Positions 7,127 through 13,369 are shown, counted from the stretch's first letter. The stretch is DNA of 16,336 nucleotides from RUG13091 sp045113315 (GCA_045113315.1 JBGUIX010000013.1:1-16336), one strand, 5' to 3'. Notes: generated from the letters alone by a model not told the origin. Made by a program: numbers and translations.

Positions 7127-7135
7127 ATTATAACA
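7127..7135 (-). promoter_or_regulatory. extended -10 promoter of ylbF operon
   Basis: On minus, TGT-TATAAT with TATAAT at 7127-7132. Only 8 bases (AAATCGAC) separate it from the ylbF ATG, so transcription should start about 2 bases before the start codon. No recognisable -35. Confidence 0.7.
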
Positions 7136-7160
7136 AAATAATTATTTATTTTCTTTATTA

Positions 7161-7169
7161 TGATAATAT
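7161..7169 (+). promoter_or_regulatory. extended -10 promoter of def
   Basis: TGA-TAATAT with TAATAT at 7164-7169, 8 bases before the def ATG at 7178. No SD and no clear -35 are present. The geometry mirrors that of ylbF on the other strand. TATGAT at 7159-7164 is an alternative -10. Confidence 0.55.
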
Positions 7170-7177
7170 TACTGCGT

Positions 7178-7720
7178 ATGAAACTAAAAATTATTAAAGA
7201 CAACAATCCCATTATGAGGAAGAGAAGCCTTCCAGTCGATATGCCTTTATCAAAAGAAGATAAAGATACATTAGATATGATGCTTGAAAATCTGAAGCTA
7301 AGCCAAGATGAAGAATATGCGAAAAGGCATAACATCCAACCAGGTGTCGGTATGGCGGCAATCCAAATCGGTTTATTAAAAAGAATGTTTGTCATCTATT
7401 ATCAAAACGACAAAGAAATAGTTCAATATCAATTAGTTAATCCTCAAATATTAGAAACAAGCGTCAAAAAATGCGCTTTAGAAGCCGGTGAAGGGTGCTT
7501 ATCTGTTCCTAAACCACATGAAGGTTTGGTTCACCGTTACTACAAAATAAAGCTAAAAGCTTATGATGCCTTGCAAGAGAAAGCTATCATCATATCCGCC
7601 ACCGGTTATGACGCCGTCGTCTTACAACATGAATATGATCATTTAGATGGTAAATTCTATTATGATCGCATCAATAAAGAAGCTCCCAATCAAAGAATTC
7701 CCGGAGAAGAGATAATCTAG
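7178..7720 (+). CDS. def: peptide deformylase
   Basis: Removes the N-formyl group from nascent proteins. 180 residues. All three metalloenzyme motifs are intact: GVGMAAIQIG (motif I, GxGLAAxQxG), EGCLSVP (motif II, metal-ligand Cys) and QHEYDHLDG (motif III, two His ligands and catalytic Glu). The extended loop before motif I (LENLKLSQDEEYAKRHNIQ) and overall size resemble type 2 Gram-positive deformylases. The frame is open to 7160, but MKLKIIKDNNP is the usual family start, and the -10 box lies too close for the longer form. The ATG at 7178 has no SD and is probably translated from a leaderless mRNA. It stands alone, divergent from ylbF with 59 bases between start codons, and its own terminator overlaps the stop codon. 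Confidence 0.95.
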   Translation: MKLKIIKDNNPIMRKRSLPVDMPLSKEDKDTLDMMLENLKLSQDEEYAKRHNIQPGVGMAAIQIGLLKRMFVIYYQNDKEIVQYQLVNPQILETSVKKCALEAGEGCLSVPKPHEGLVHRYYKIKLKAYDALQEKAIIISATGYDAVVLQHEYDHLDGKFYYDRINKEAPNQRIPGEEII

Positions 7721-7748
7721 TTTATCTCTACCGGGTTTTATTTTTTAT
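7700..7748 (+). terminator. terminator of def, overlapping its stop codon
   Basis: Long hairpin: CCCGG (7700-7704) with CCGGG (7731-7735), and AGAGATAA (7708-7715) with TTATCTCT (7722-7729), followed by TTTTATTTTTT. The left arm and loop encode the last codons (PGEEII) and stop of def. Confidence 0.88.
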
Positions 7749-7756
7749 AAAAATTA

Positions 7757-7784
7757 TTGTCGATAGGTTTACATATGTTATAAT
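7757..7784 (+). promoter_or_regulatory. promoter of RNase J-maf operon
   Basis: TTGTCG (7757-7762), 16-base spacer, TGT-TATAAT with TATAAT at 7779-7784. The start is predicted near 7791, giving a leader of about 44 bases. Confidence 0.75.
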
Positions 7785-7797
7785 AAATCCACGAAGA

Positions 7798-7818
7798 ATT
7801 ACATATTTATAATGTAAT
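7798..7818 (+). other. inverted repeat in RNase J 5' leader
   Basis: ATTACAT (7798-7804), seven-base loop, ATGTAAT (7812-7818): a small AT-rich hairpin within a few bases of the predicted 5' end of the mRNA and just before the SD (GGGGG at about 7824-7828). It could protect the 5' end or affect initiation; the AT-rich stem is weak. Confidence 0.4.
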
Positions 7819-7834
7819 AATAAGGGGGAAATAC

Positions 7835-9505
7835 ATGGAAAAATCAATTTCTTTGCCCGTTTCAGTTTATGCCTTGGGCGGCTTAGGTGAAGTAGGCAAA
7901 AACATGTACTGCATTGAAAATGATAAAACAATTATCATCATAGATGCGGGTGTCAAGTTCCCGGGCATTGAATTCCCAGGAATCAATTATATCGTGCCTG
8001 ATTTTACGCATTTAAAAAATAATCGTAACAAGATCAAAGCACTATTTATTACACACGGCCACGAAGACCATATCGGTGGCATTCCTTTCCTTTTACAAAA
8101 TATCCATATCCCTGTTATTTACGCCCCTAGATTAGCCGCTGCTTTAATTAAAAATAGATTAGAAGAGTATCGTATGGCGGATCACGCCACTATCAAAGAA
8201 TATGATAGCGATACAAAAGTCAAAGTCGATTTATTTACTGTTTCGTTCTTTAGAGTTACTCACTCAATTCCAGATTCCTTTGGTATAGTTGTTGATACTC
8301 CCGAAGGGAGAATTGTATCTTCTGGTGACTTTAAAATCGATTTAACACCTATTGGAAAAGATATCGAACTTACCCGTATGGCGGAAATCGGAAAAGAAGG
8401 CGTTGATCTATTATTAAGTGAATCCACTAACGCGGAACAAGAAGGTTATACACCTAGCGAAAAGAATGTTTATGATTCCATCGATGAAATTATTAAAAAC
8501 GCGAACGGAAGATTAATCGTTTCTACATTCGCTAGTAACATATCACGTATTCAACAAGTATTAGAAAGTGCGGTTAGCCATAACCGTAAAATCGCGATCA
8601 TCGGTAGAAGCATGGAAAAGGCTGTTGATATATCAAGAAGCTTTGGCTATATCCATGTTCCTGATAATTCTATTATCGAAACCGAAGATGTGAAAAAATT
8701 CCCAAATAATGAAATATTAATCTTATGTACAGGTAGCCAAGGTGAATCCATGGCCGCTTTAAGCCGTATCGCTAACGGCTCTCATAAAGATATTCATATC
8801 ATTCCTGGAGACACTATTGTTTTCTCTTCTAGTGCTATTCCAGGGAATGGCATTATGATTGATAATGTTATCAATCAATTAGCGCGTTCTGGTGCCGAAG
8901 TTATCACCAATTCCATTCTTAACGATATCCACTCCTCTGGTCACGCCTCAAGACAAGAATTAAGGTTCATGCTTAAGCTCATGAAACCAGAATTCTTTAT
9001 GCCGATACATGGTGAATATAGAATGCTCAGATTACACGCTGAAATGGCGGAAGATTTAGGAGTTAAAAAAGAAAATATCTTTATATTAGATAATGGAGAT
9101 TCTTTAGTTCTTTCCAAAGGAAAGGTGAAAAGAGGATATCCGGTTGAACATGGTGTTACCTATATCGATGGTAAAGATATTAATTCATTAGCAGAGCCCG
9201 TCATCAATGACCGTCGTGTTTTAATGGATGATGGAATGCTTGCTATTACAGTATCTATTGATAGCAAAAGAAATGTTTTATTAACTAGACCAAGTATCTA
9301 TGTCCATGGTTTTATCGATCAAGGAAATAAGCAAGCTTCAGAAGAATTAAAAACACTATTAGAAGATAAAATTAAAGAAAAACTATATAGCAAACCCAGC
9401 TTTGCGGAACTCAAATTATTAATTAAAGAAGTGGCGGGCTTATATGTTTATCGCCGCACCAAAAGAGCCCCGATTATTATTCCAGTTATCTTAAGTAAGA
9501 ATTAA
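7835..9505 (+). CDS. rnj: ribonuclease J (metallo-beta-lactamase/beta-CASP)
   Basis: Dual 5'-3' exo- and endoribonuclease of mRNA decay and rRNA/RNA maturation. 556 residues, the usual length. The start LGGLGEVGKNMYCIE (about 14-28) is characteristic. HGHEDH (74-79) is the HxHxDH zinc motif, with VTHSIPDS (about 141-148) and SGDFKID (about 163-169) supplying further ligands. LLSESTNAE shows Glu where RNase J commonly has Asp (SDSTN). β-CASP motifs follow: PGDTIVFSSSAIPGNG, SGHASRQEL and MPIHGEYRML. A C-terminal domain is present (about 460-556). Whether it is the J1 or J2 type cannot be settled by eye. GGGGG lies 7 bases before the ATG. First gene of a two-gene operon with maf. Confidence 0.97.
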   Translation: MEKSISLPVSVYALGGLGEVGKNMYCIENDKTIIIIDAGVKFPGIEFPGINYIVPDFTHLKNNRNKIKALFITHGHEDHIGGIPFLLQNIHIPVIYAPRLAAALIKNRLEEYRMADHATIKEYDSDTKVKVDLFTVSFFRVTHSIPDSFGIVVDTPEGRIVSSGDFKIDLTPIGKDIELTRMAEIGKEGVDLLLSESTNAEQEGYTPSEKNVYDSIDEIIKNANGRLIVSTFASNISRIQQVLESAVSHNRKIAIIGRSMEKAVDISRSFGYIHVPDNSIIETEDVKKFPNNEILILCTGSQGESMAALSRIANGSHKDIHIIPGDTIVFSSSAIPGNGIMIDNVINQLARSGAEVITNSILNDIHSSGHASRQELRFMLKLMKPEFFMPIHGEYRMLRLHAEMAEDLGVKKENIFILDNGDSLVLSKGKVKRGYPVEHGVTYIDGKDINSLAEPVINDRRVLMDDGMLAITVSIDSKRNVLLTRPSIYVHGFIDQGNKQASEELKTLLEDKIKEKLYSKPSFAELKLLIKEVAGLYVYRRTKRAPIIIPVILSKN

Positions 9506-9508
9506 AAA

Positions 9509-10075
9509 ATGGTTATATTAGCAAGTGCTTCTCCAAGAAGACAAAATTTAATGCACAAAATCACAAGTGATTTTTCTATTATCACTGCGGATATTGACGA
9601 AGAAAAAAGTTATAACTTATCACCATTAGAAGCAGTTTTAGATATCGCGAAAAGAAAAGGTGAAAAAATTAAAGAAAATCACCCTCATGATTTAATACTT
9701 TCAGCAGACACCATCGTCGTATTAAATAATGAAATAATTCATAAACCAATCGATAAGGAAGATGCGAAAAGAATATTAAGAAAATTATCTAATCAAAAGC
9801 ATCAAGTCATTACTGCTTATTGTTTATTTTTAGAAGATAGATTTATCGAAAAGTATGTTGTTAGTGAAGTTATCTTTAACAGATTAGATGATAATTTAAT
9901 AGATAAATATGTTGCTACTGGTTCTCCAATGGATAAAGCGGGAGCCTATGGTGTTCAAGATAATGAAAGATTTCCAATCATCAAAGAAGTTAATGGAAGT
10001 ATCGATAATGTTATTGGTTTTCCAGTAAAAGAAATCAAAGAAGATTTTAATAAAATCAAACAAAAAGCTGCGTAA
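9509..10075 (+). CDS. maf: Maf-family nucleoside triphosphate pyrophosphatase
   Basis: House-cleaning enzyme that hydrolyses modified or excess nucleoside triphosphates (dTTP/UTP type in most Bacilli) to the monophosphate and pyrophosphate. 188 residues, typical. LASASPRRQNLM (about 4-15) is the substrate-binding loop, LSADTIVVLNNEIIHKP (about 66-82) carries the catalytic Asp, and KAGAYGVQDNERFPIIKEVNGS (C-terminal third, about 150 onward) is the family signature. It begins 3 bases after the RNase J stop with no convincing SD (only AAG-rich sequence), so translation is probably coupled to RNase J. Its last codons form the left arm of the terminator. Confidence 0.95.
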   Translation: MVILASASPRRQNLMHKITSDFSIITADIDEEKSYNLSPLEAVLDIAKRKGEKIKENHPHDLILSADTIVVLNNEIIHKPIDKEDAKRILRKLSNQKHQVITAYCLFLEDRFIEKYVVSEVIFNRLDDNLIDKYVATGSPMDKAGAYGVQDNERFPIIKEVNGSIDNVIGFPVKEIKEDFNKIKQKAA

Positions 10076-10085
10076 TTGCAGCTTT
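10064..10085. terminator. shared terminator between maf and EIIB-like gene
   Basis: AAAGCTGC (10064-10071), loop GTAATT, GCAGCTTT (10078-10085). The maf stop codon lies in the loop, and the stop codon of the minus-strand gene (10084-10086) overlaps the right arm. On minus it is followed by TTTTTGTTTGATTTT, on plus by ATTTGTCT. Confidence 0.8.
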
Positions 10086-10467
10086 ATTTGTCTAATTCCT
10101 TTTTCACAAGCTCAGCTTTATCTTCTAAAAGAAGTGTTACTTTATCGCTCATTTCAATGATGCTTGTAACCCCTAAAGATTTAAGTTCATCCTTTTTCAT
10201 TTTTTCTTTATCAACTAGTTTGATAACTAATCTAGAACCATAAGCTTCACTACTTAAGATATTTTCATTTCCGCCTAAAGCGTCAACCCATGCACTTTTA
10301 CTCGCCACTATAATTATTGGCTTACTATTTTTCTTTCTTCTATTTAAAAAGAATATTAAAAATAATGTAACAGCAATTATTCCAACTAAAACTAACGCCA
10401 TCCATAAGGCATTATTTTTCAAAAATTCATTAAAATCATCTTTTAAAGCATCAAATATTTTTAGCAT
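10084..10467 (-). CDS. membrane-anchored PTS EIIB-like domain lacking the active-site cysteine
   Basis: 127 residues: a short amphipathic N-terminus, one hydrophobic segment (about 21-41) followed by NRRKK (positive, cytoplasmic), then a domain (about 50-125) resembling the glucose-type EIIB fold: WVDALGGNENI (60-70), EAYGSRLVIKL (74-84) and DELKSLGVTSIIEMSDKVTLLL (about 93-114). In EIIB the equivalent segment is D-A-C-I-T-R-L-R and the Cys is phosphorylated; here Tyr76 occupies that place and the protein has no cysteine at all. It cannot work as a phosphotransfer EIIB, so a binding or regulatory role is inferred. Its ATG overlaps the NAD kinase stop by 7 bases, with only a weak GAAAGAG before it, so translation is coupled. 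Fold assignment by eye. Confidence 0.75.
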   Translation of the reverse strand: MLKIFDALKDDFNEFLKNNALWMALVLVGIIAVTLFLIFFLNRRKKNSKPIIIVASKSAWVDALGGNENILSSEAYGSRLVIKLVDKEKMKKDELKSLGVTSIIEMSDKVTLLLEDKAELVKKELDK

Positions 10468-11228
10468 AAAACAAAGCTCTTTCTAATTCTTTTTACATAG
10501 GAATGGTCTTTAGAATAAATGACTCTTACTTTTTTATCTGAATAAGAAATAACTATCTCTTTTAAACTATCATTAGTGGTTAAGCAATCAAAACCGACAA
10601 CACATTCATTAAGATTTCCTTTAAAGGAAATAGATTTCTTGCCTTCAATTACGAATGAGCTTCCTAAAGAACGATAAACATTATTATTAATTGAAGCAAT
10701 TTCAGTTAGTTCAAGAGCACATAAATCATTATCGATTAAGGCACCACCTAAAGACTTGTTATAAGCCGAGCTTCCTAAAGAAGAAGCCACCACTAAACCA
10801 TTACCTCTAAATGTTTCTAACTTATCTTCATTAATAAAAACATCACTTGTTAAAGTATGGAATGGATTTTCAATTCTAATTTCGTTTAAAGCGTAGATGG
10901 TTTTATTACCATTAATCTCACCTTTAATAAGTGGCAATTCTTTAACTAAATAATTGCCTTTAACTAAGTCAGATAATAAATTATCAAAATCATCTATAGC
11001 GAAATCGTATAAGAATCCTAGGGATCCTTTATTAATTCCCACAAACTTTAGATGATCTAATTTATCGATATATTTATGGACCGCTCTTAAAAACGTTCCA
11101 TCTCCTCCGATAGAGAAGACAATATCAGGATTATTTTCATCATTAATAAAAGACTTATCAATTAACTTATTTGATAATCGTTTAACAAGATCTTCTTGGC
11201 CACTTTTGGAAAATATCGCAAATTTCAT
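10461..11228 (-). CDS. nadK: NAD kinase
   Basis: Phosphorylates NAD to NADP in the cytoplasm. 255 residues from the chosen start, typical for the short Gram-positive form. FSIGGDGTFLRAVHKY carries the catalytic GGDG (41-44 from this start). ALNEIRI (about 113-119) holds the NE motif. RGNGLVVASSLGSSAYNKSLGG (about 141-162) is the substrate loop and is unusual: the common RGDGL and TPTGSTAY are RGNGL and SSLGSSAY. Codons M1 (11234) and M3 (11228) are both possible; MKFAIFSK is the commoner family start. No SD is visible. The promoter overlaps that of the divergent CYTH gene. NAD kinase near a CYTH protein parallels B. subtilis yjbK-yjbM-ppnK-yjbO. Downstream partner: the EIIB-like gene, overlapping. 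Confidence 0.93.
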   Translation of the reverse strand: MKFAIFSKSGQEDLVKRLSNKLIDKSFINDENNPDIVFSIGGDGTFLRAVHKYIDKLDHLKFVGINKGSLGFLYDFAIDDFDNLLSDLVKGNYLVKELPLIKGEINGNKTIYALNEIRIENPFHTLTSDVFINEDKLETFRGNGLVVASSLGSSAYNKSLGGALIDNDLCALELTEIASINNNVYRSLGSSFVIEGKKSISFKGNLNECVVGFDCLTTNDSLKEIVISYSDKKVRVIYSKDHSYVKRIRKSFVLC

Positions 11229-11243
11229 AATCATCTAATTAAG

Positions 11244-11259
11244 TGGTATAATCATAGCA
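11244..11259. promoter_or_regulatory. overlapping divergent promoters of nadK and CYTH gene
   Basis: Plus: TGG-TATAAT (TATAAT 11247-11252), 12 bases before the CYTH ATG at 11265. Minus: TGC-TATGAT (TATGAT 11251-11256), 22 bases before the nadK ATG at 11228. The two -10 hexamers share two base pairs, so RNA polymerase should not open both at once. Confidence 0.6.
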
Positions 11260-11264
11260 CAATT

Positions 11265-11819
11265 ATGAAACATGTTGAATATGAAGAAAGAGTAATGATT
11301 AGTAAAAGCAACTATCAAAAAATAGTTGAAGATATTAAATCTACTTATATTAATTATCGAAATTTAGAAATTGAAAACACCTATTTGGATAATGATGATT
11401 TTTTCATATATAAAAGTAAGAAAATGCTGAGGGTTAGAACTATTAATAATAAAGAAAAAGAATTAACCTTAAAAATTAAAAATAAGGATGGAAGTTGTGT
11501 TGAAATTAATGAAACTTTAGAAAACCATCCATTAATAGACAAAGAATTAAATAATCAATTTAGTAAATTTAAACCTATCGCTTCTTTAAAGACCAATAGA
11601 ATTGAAGCGCAAATAGATGATTATCTCCTTGTAATTGATGAAAATAAATATAGTGATATAACAGATTACGATATCGAAATAGAAGCAGAATCACAGCAAA
11701 AAGCCCTACAAATACTGCTTAAATACTGCAATTTATATCATTTAGAATATAATCCGAAATATAAAAGTAAAAGTCATCGAGCAATAAGTAAAGTCATCAA
11801 AAAAGATGAAGAGTGTTAA
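11265..11819 (+). CDS. CYTH-domain protein (YjbK-like)
   Basis: 184 residues. CYTH proteins are tunnel-fold, metal-dependent enzymes acting on triphosphate groups (thiamine triphosphate, inorganic triphosphate, RNA 5' ends). VEYEERVMI (4-12) carries an ExExR version of the ExExK signature (E5, E7, R9). MLRVRTINNKEKELTLKIKN (about 50-70) supplies alternating basic residues, and DYDIEIEAES plus KSKSHRAI near the end give the acidic strand and terminal basic motif. The substrate cannot be told; in Bacilli, YjbK genes sit near ppnK as here. The frame is open upstream to 11196, but that would run through the promoter; the ATG at 11265 follows the -10 by 12 bases with no SD. The terminal KKDEE codons form part of the terminator. 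Confidence 0.85.
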   Translation: MKHVEYEERVMISKSNYQKIVEDIKSTYINYRNLEIENTYLDNDDFFIYKSKKMLRVRTINNKEKELTLKIKNKDGSCVEINETLENHPLIDKELNNQFSKFKPIASLKTNRIEAQIDDYLLVIDENKYSDITDYDIEIEAESQQKALQILLKYCNLYHLEYNPKYKSKSHRAISKVIKKDEEC

Positions 11820-11840
11820 TTAAGCTTCTTCATCTTTTTT
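11799..11840. terminator. bidirectional terminator inside both convergent coding ends
   Basis: AAAAAAGATGAAGA (11799-11812) is perfectly complementary to TCTTCATCTTTTTT (11827-11840), a 14-bp stem with a 14-base loop containing both adjacent stop codons (11817-11819 and 11820-11822). A-runs and T-runs are part of the stem and serve as the U-tract on each strand. No separate intergenic DNA exists. Confidence 0.8.
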
Positions 11841-12248
11841 ATGATCACAATCACCGAGATTTGGACAGTTTTCACAAGCCCATTCCGCTAATCGTCTTGC
11901 GTGAGGAATAAAAACTCTAATATCTTCAGGATTATAACCTACTTGAATTTTATTATCATCAACCATGATTGGCCTTTTTAATACCGAAGGATTTTCTCTA
12001 ATAAAAGCTATCAATTCTTTGACGGTCATATTATCAAGATCAACACCACTTTCCTTAACAATCTTACTTCTAGGAGAAATAATGTCTTCAGTGCCGTTTT
12101 CACTTTTGATCAATATTTCTTTTAACTCGTTCTCGTTTAAAGTAGCCGCAAAGATATTTTTTTCAATAAAAGGAATGTCTTGTTCCTTAAACCATTGTTT
12201 TACTTTACGACAACTTGAACAACTTGGAGAGGTGTAAATCTTAATCAT
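11820..12248 (-). CDS. spx: Spx-family RNA polymerase-binding redox regulator
   Basis: Spx binds the RNA polymerase alpha C-terminal domain and reprogrammes transcription under disulfide stress. 142 residues. TSPSCSSCRKVKQWF holds the redox switch C10/C13. Gly52, required for contact with alpha in B. subtilis Spx, is present (SENGTEDII). IISPRSK and KRPIMVDDNKIQVGYNPEDIRVFIP (split by about 30 residues) match Spx closely, including the RPI motif (Arg92). The C-terminus departs from Bacillus Spx: AEWACENCPNLGDCDH adds C125, C128, C134 and H136, a possible metal site. ClpXP control is not inferable. The frame is open to 12317, but the promoter (TGC-TATAAT at 12258-12266, minus) lies 9 bases before the ATG at 12248, so this start is chosen; no SD, likely leaderless. 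Confidence 0.95.
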   Translation of the reverse strand: MIKIYTSPSCSSCRKVKQWFKEQDIPFIEKNIFAATLNENELKEILIKSENGTEDIISPRSKIVKESGVDLDNMTVKELIAFIRENPSVLKRPIMVDDNKIQVGYNPEDIRVFIPHARRLAEWACENCPNLGDCDHKKDEEA

Positions 12249-12257
12249 AACGGTGAT

Positions 12258-12266
12258 ATTATAGCA
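12258..12266 (-). promoter_or_regulatory. extended -10 promoter of spx
   Basis: On minus, TGC-TATAAT with TATAAT at 12258-12263, 9 bases before the spx ATG; predicted start 2-3 bases before the ATG. The -35 region is occupied by the inverted repeat at 12268-12297. Confidence 0.7.
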
Positions 12267-12267
12267 A

Positions 12268-12297
12268 AAATATTGATAATCTATATATTCAATATTT
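12268..12297. promoter_or_regulatory. inverted repeat between spx and trpS
   Basis: AAATATTGA (12268-12276), 12-base spacer, TCAATATTT (12289-12297): perfect 9-base arms. It covers the spx -35 region and reaches the trpS -35, so it is placed as an operator for either or both genes. AT-rich sequence makes chance occurrence possible. Confidence 0.45.
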
Positions 12298-12324
12298 GAA
12301 AAACGTCTTTCAAACATCTAAACT
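12296..12324 (+). promoter_or_regulatory. promoter of trpS
   Basis: TTGAAA (12296-12301), 17-base spacer, TAAACT (12319-12324); start near 12331. TTTGAAA/TTTCAAA (12295-12301 and 12308-12314) form a small inverted repeat over the -35. The leader is about 17 bases, leaving no room for a T-box or attenuator. GAGG lies 9-10 bases before the ATG. Confidence 0.65.
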
Positions 12325-12347
12325 ATAGTATAAACGAGGTAATAGTT

Positions 12348-13334
12348 ATGTCTGAAAGAATCTTAACTGGTATTAAACCAACTGGTCAATTAACATTAGG
12401 AAACTACATTGGTGTCTTACGTAATTTAGCAAAGATGAGTGAACGCGGAGAATGCATTTTCTTTATCGCTGACTTACACGCTTTAACATTACCTATCGAA
12501 CCAGAAACCTTAAGACAAAATTCTATCGATCTCGCTAGTTTTTATTTAGCGGCTGGACTTGATCCAAATAAAGTGACTTTGTTCTTACAATCAAGCGTCT
12601 CTGAGCATGCTGAATTAAATGCTATATTACAAAACTATTTATATTTTGGTGAATTATCCAGAATGACCCAATTTAAAGATAAGTCATCCAAGATGAATGA
12701 ATCCGCGATTGGCTTAGGTTTATTTGCTTATCCAGTTTTGATGGCCTCTGATATCGTTTTATACGATACCGATATTGTTCCAGTGGGCGAAGATCAAATT
12801 CAACACGTAGAAATCACCCGTGATTTAGTTAATAGATTTAACAATCGTTACGGCAAAATCTTAAAGATGCCAAAATACGAAGTGAGAAAAGTTGGCGCTA
12901 GAATCATGTCACTTAGTGATCCAACTGTGAAGATGTCTAAATCAGACCCAAAAGGTGATATTTTCTTAAAAGATGATATGAAAACCGTCAGAAAGAAAAT
13001 TATGTCCGCGGTTACCGATACTGGTTCAGAAGTGAAATATGATCCAGAAAATAAACCAGGTATCTCTAACTTGTTAACTATTTATGCGGCGATGACTGAC
13101 AAAAGTATCGAAGAAGCGGAAAGAGATTTCGTCGGTAAAAGATATGGAGAATTTAAAACCGCAGTGGCTGATGTAGTCATTAAAGAACTCGAACCGTTCC
13201 AACAAAGATATCAAGAAATCGTAAATAACAAATCATACGAAAAAGTTCTAAAAGATGGAGCAAAAAAAGCGAAAGCCATCGCTAAAGAAACTCTTAAAAG
13301 AGTACATGACGCTGTCGGACTATTAAATATCTAA
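12348..13334 (+). CDS. trpS: tryptophanyl-tRNA synthetase
   Basis: Charges tRNA-Trp with tryptophan in the cytoplasm. 328 residues, the normal bacterial length. Class I signatures are intact: GIKPTGQLTLGNYIGVLRN contains the HIGH-equivalent TLGNYIG (16-22), and SDPTVKMSKSDP contains KMSKS (195-199). GEDQIQHVEITRDL (about 147-160) is the tryptophan/ATP-binding segment. SD GAGGT is followed by ATAGTTATG-type spacing of 9 bases. Single-gene unit, divergent from spx, ending in a terminator shared with the phosphoglucomutase. Tryptophans in this window are encoded by TGG, consistent with a single tryptophan codon. Confidence 0.97.
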   Translation: MSERILTGIKPTGQLTLGNYIGVLRNLAKMSERGECIFFIADLHALTLPIEPETLRQNSIDLASFYLAAGLDPNKVTLFLQSSVSEHAELNAILQNYLYFGELSRMTQFKDKSSKMNESAIGLGLFAYPVLMASDIVLYDTDIVPVGEDQIQHVEITRDLVNRFNNRYGKILKMPKYEVRKVGARIMSLSDPTVKMSKSDPKGDIFLKDDMKTVRKKIMSAVTDTGSEVKYDPENKPGISNLLTIYAAMTDKSIEEAERDFVGKRYGEFKTAVADVVIKELEPFQQRYQEIVNNKSYEKVLKDGAKKAKAIAKETLKRVHDAVGLLNI

Positions 13335-13338
13335 AATA

Positions 13339-13369
13339 AAAGCAAGCTTTTAACGGCTTGCTTTATTTT
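13339..13369. terminator. bidirectional terminator between trpS and phosphoglucomutase
   Basis: AAAGCAAGC (13339-13347), loop TTTTAACG, GCTTGCTTT (13356-13364), followed by ATTTTT on plus and TTTATTTTAG on minus. The minus-strand gene ends at 13369, five bases from the stem. Confidence 0.88.

Noticed and set aside
7099..7395. Open frame on minus across the ylbF-def intergenic region
   Set aside because: It runs antisense through def and over both promoters. The short hydrophobic translation is what antisense AT-rich coding sequence gives.
7728..7931. 67-codon minus-strand frame over the RNase J promoter
   Set aside because: No SD or family match, and it overlaps a clear terminator, a promoter and the rnj start.
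11965..12237. 90-codon plus-strand frame inside spx
   Set aside because: Antisense shadow of the well-supported Spx gene.
12240..12350. Replication origin or DnaA-box cluster in AT-rich intergenic DNA
   Set aside because: No TTATNCACA-type boxes were found here or in other gaps, and the gaps are too short.
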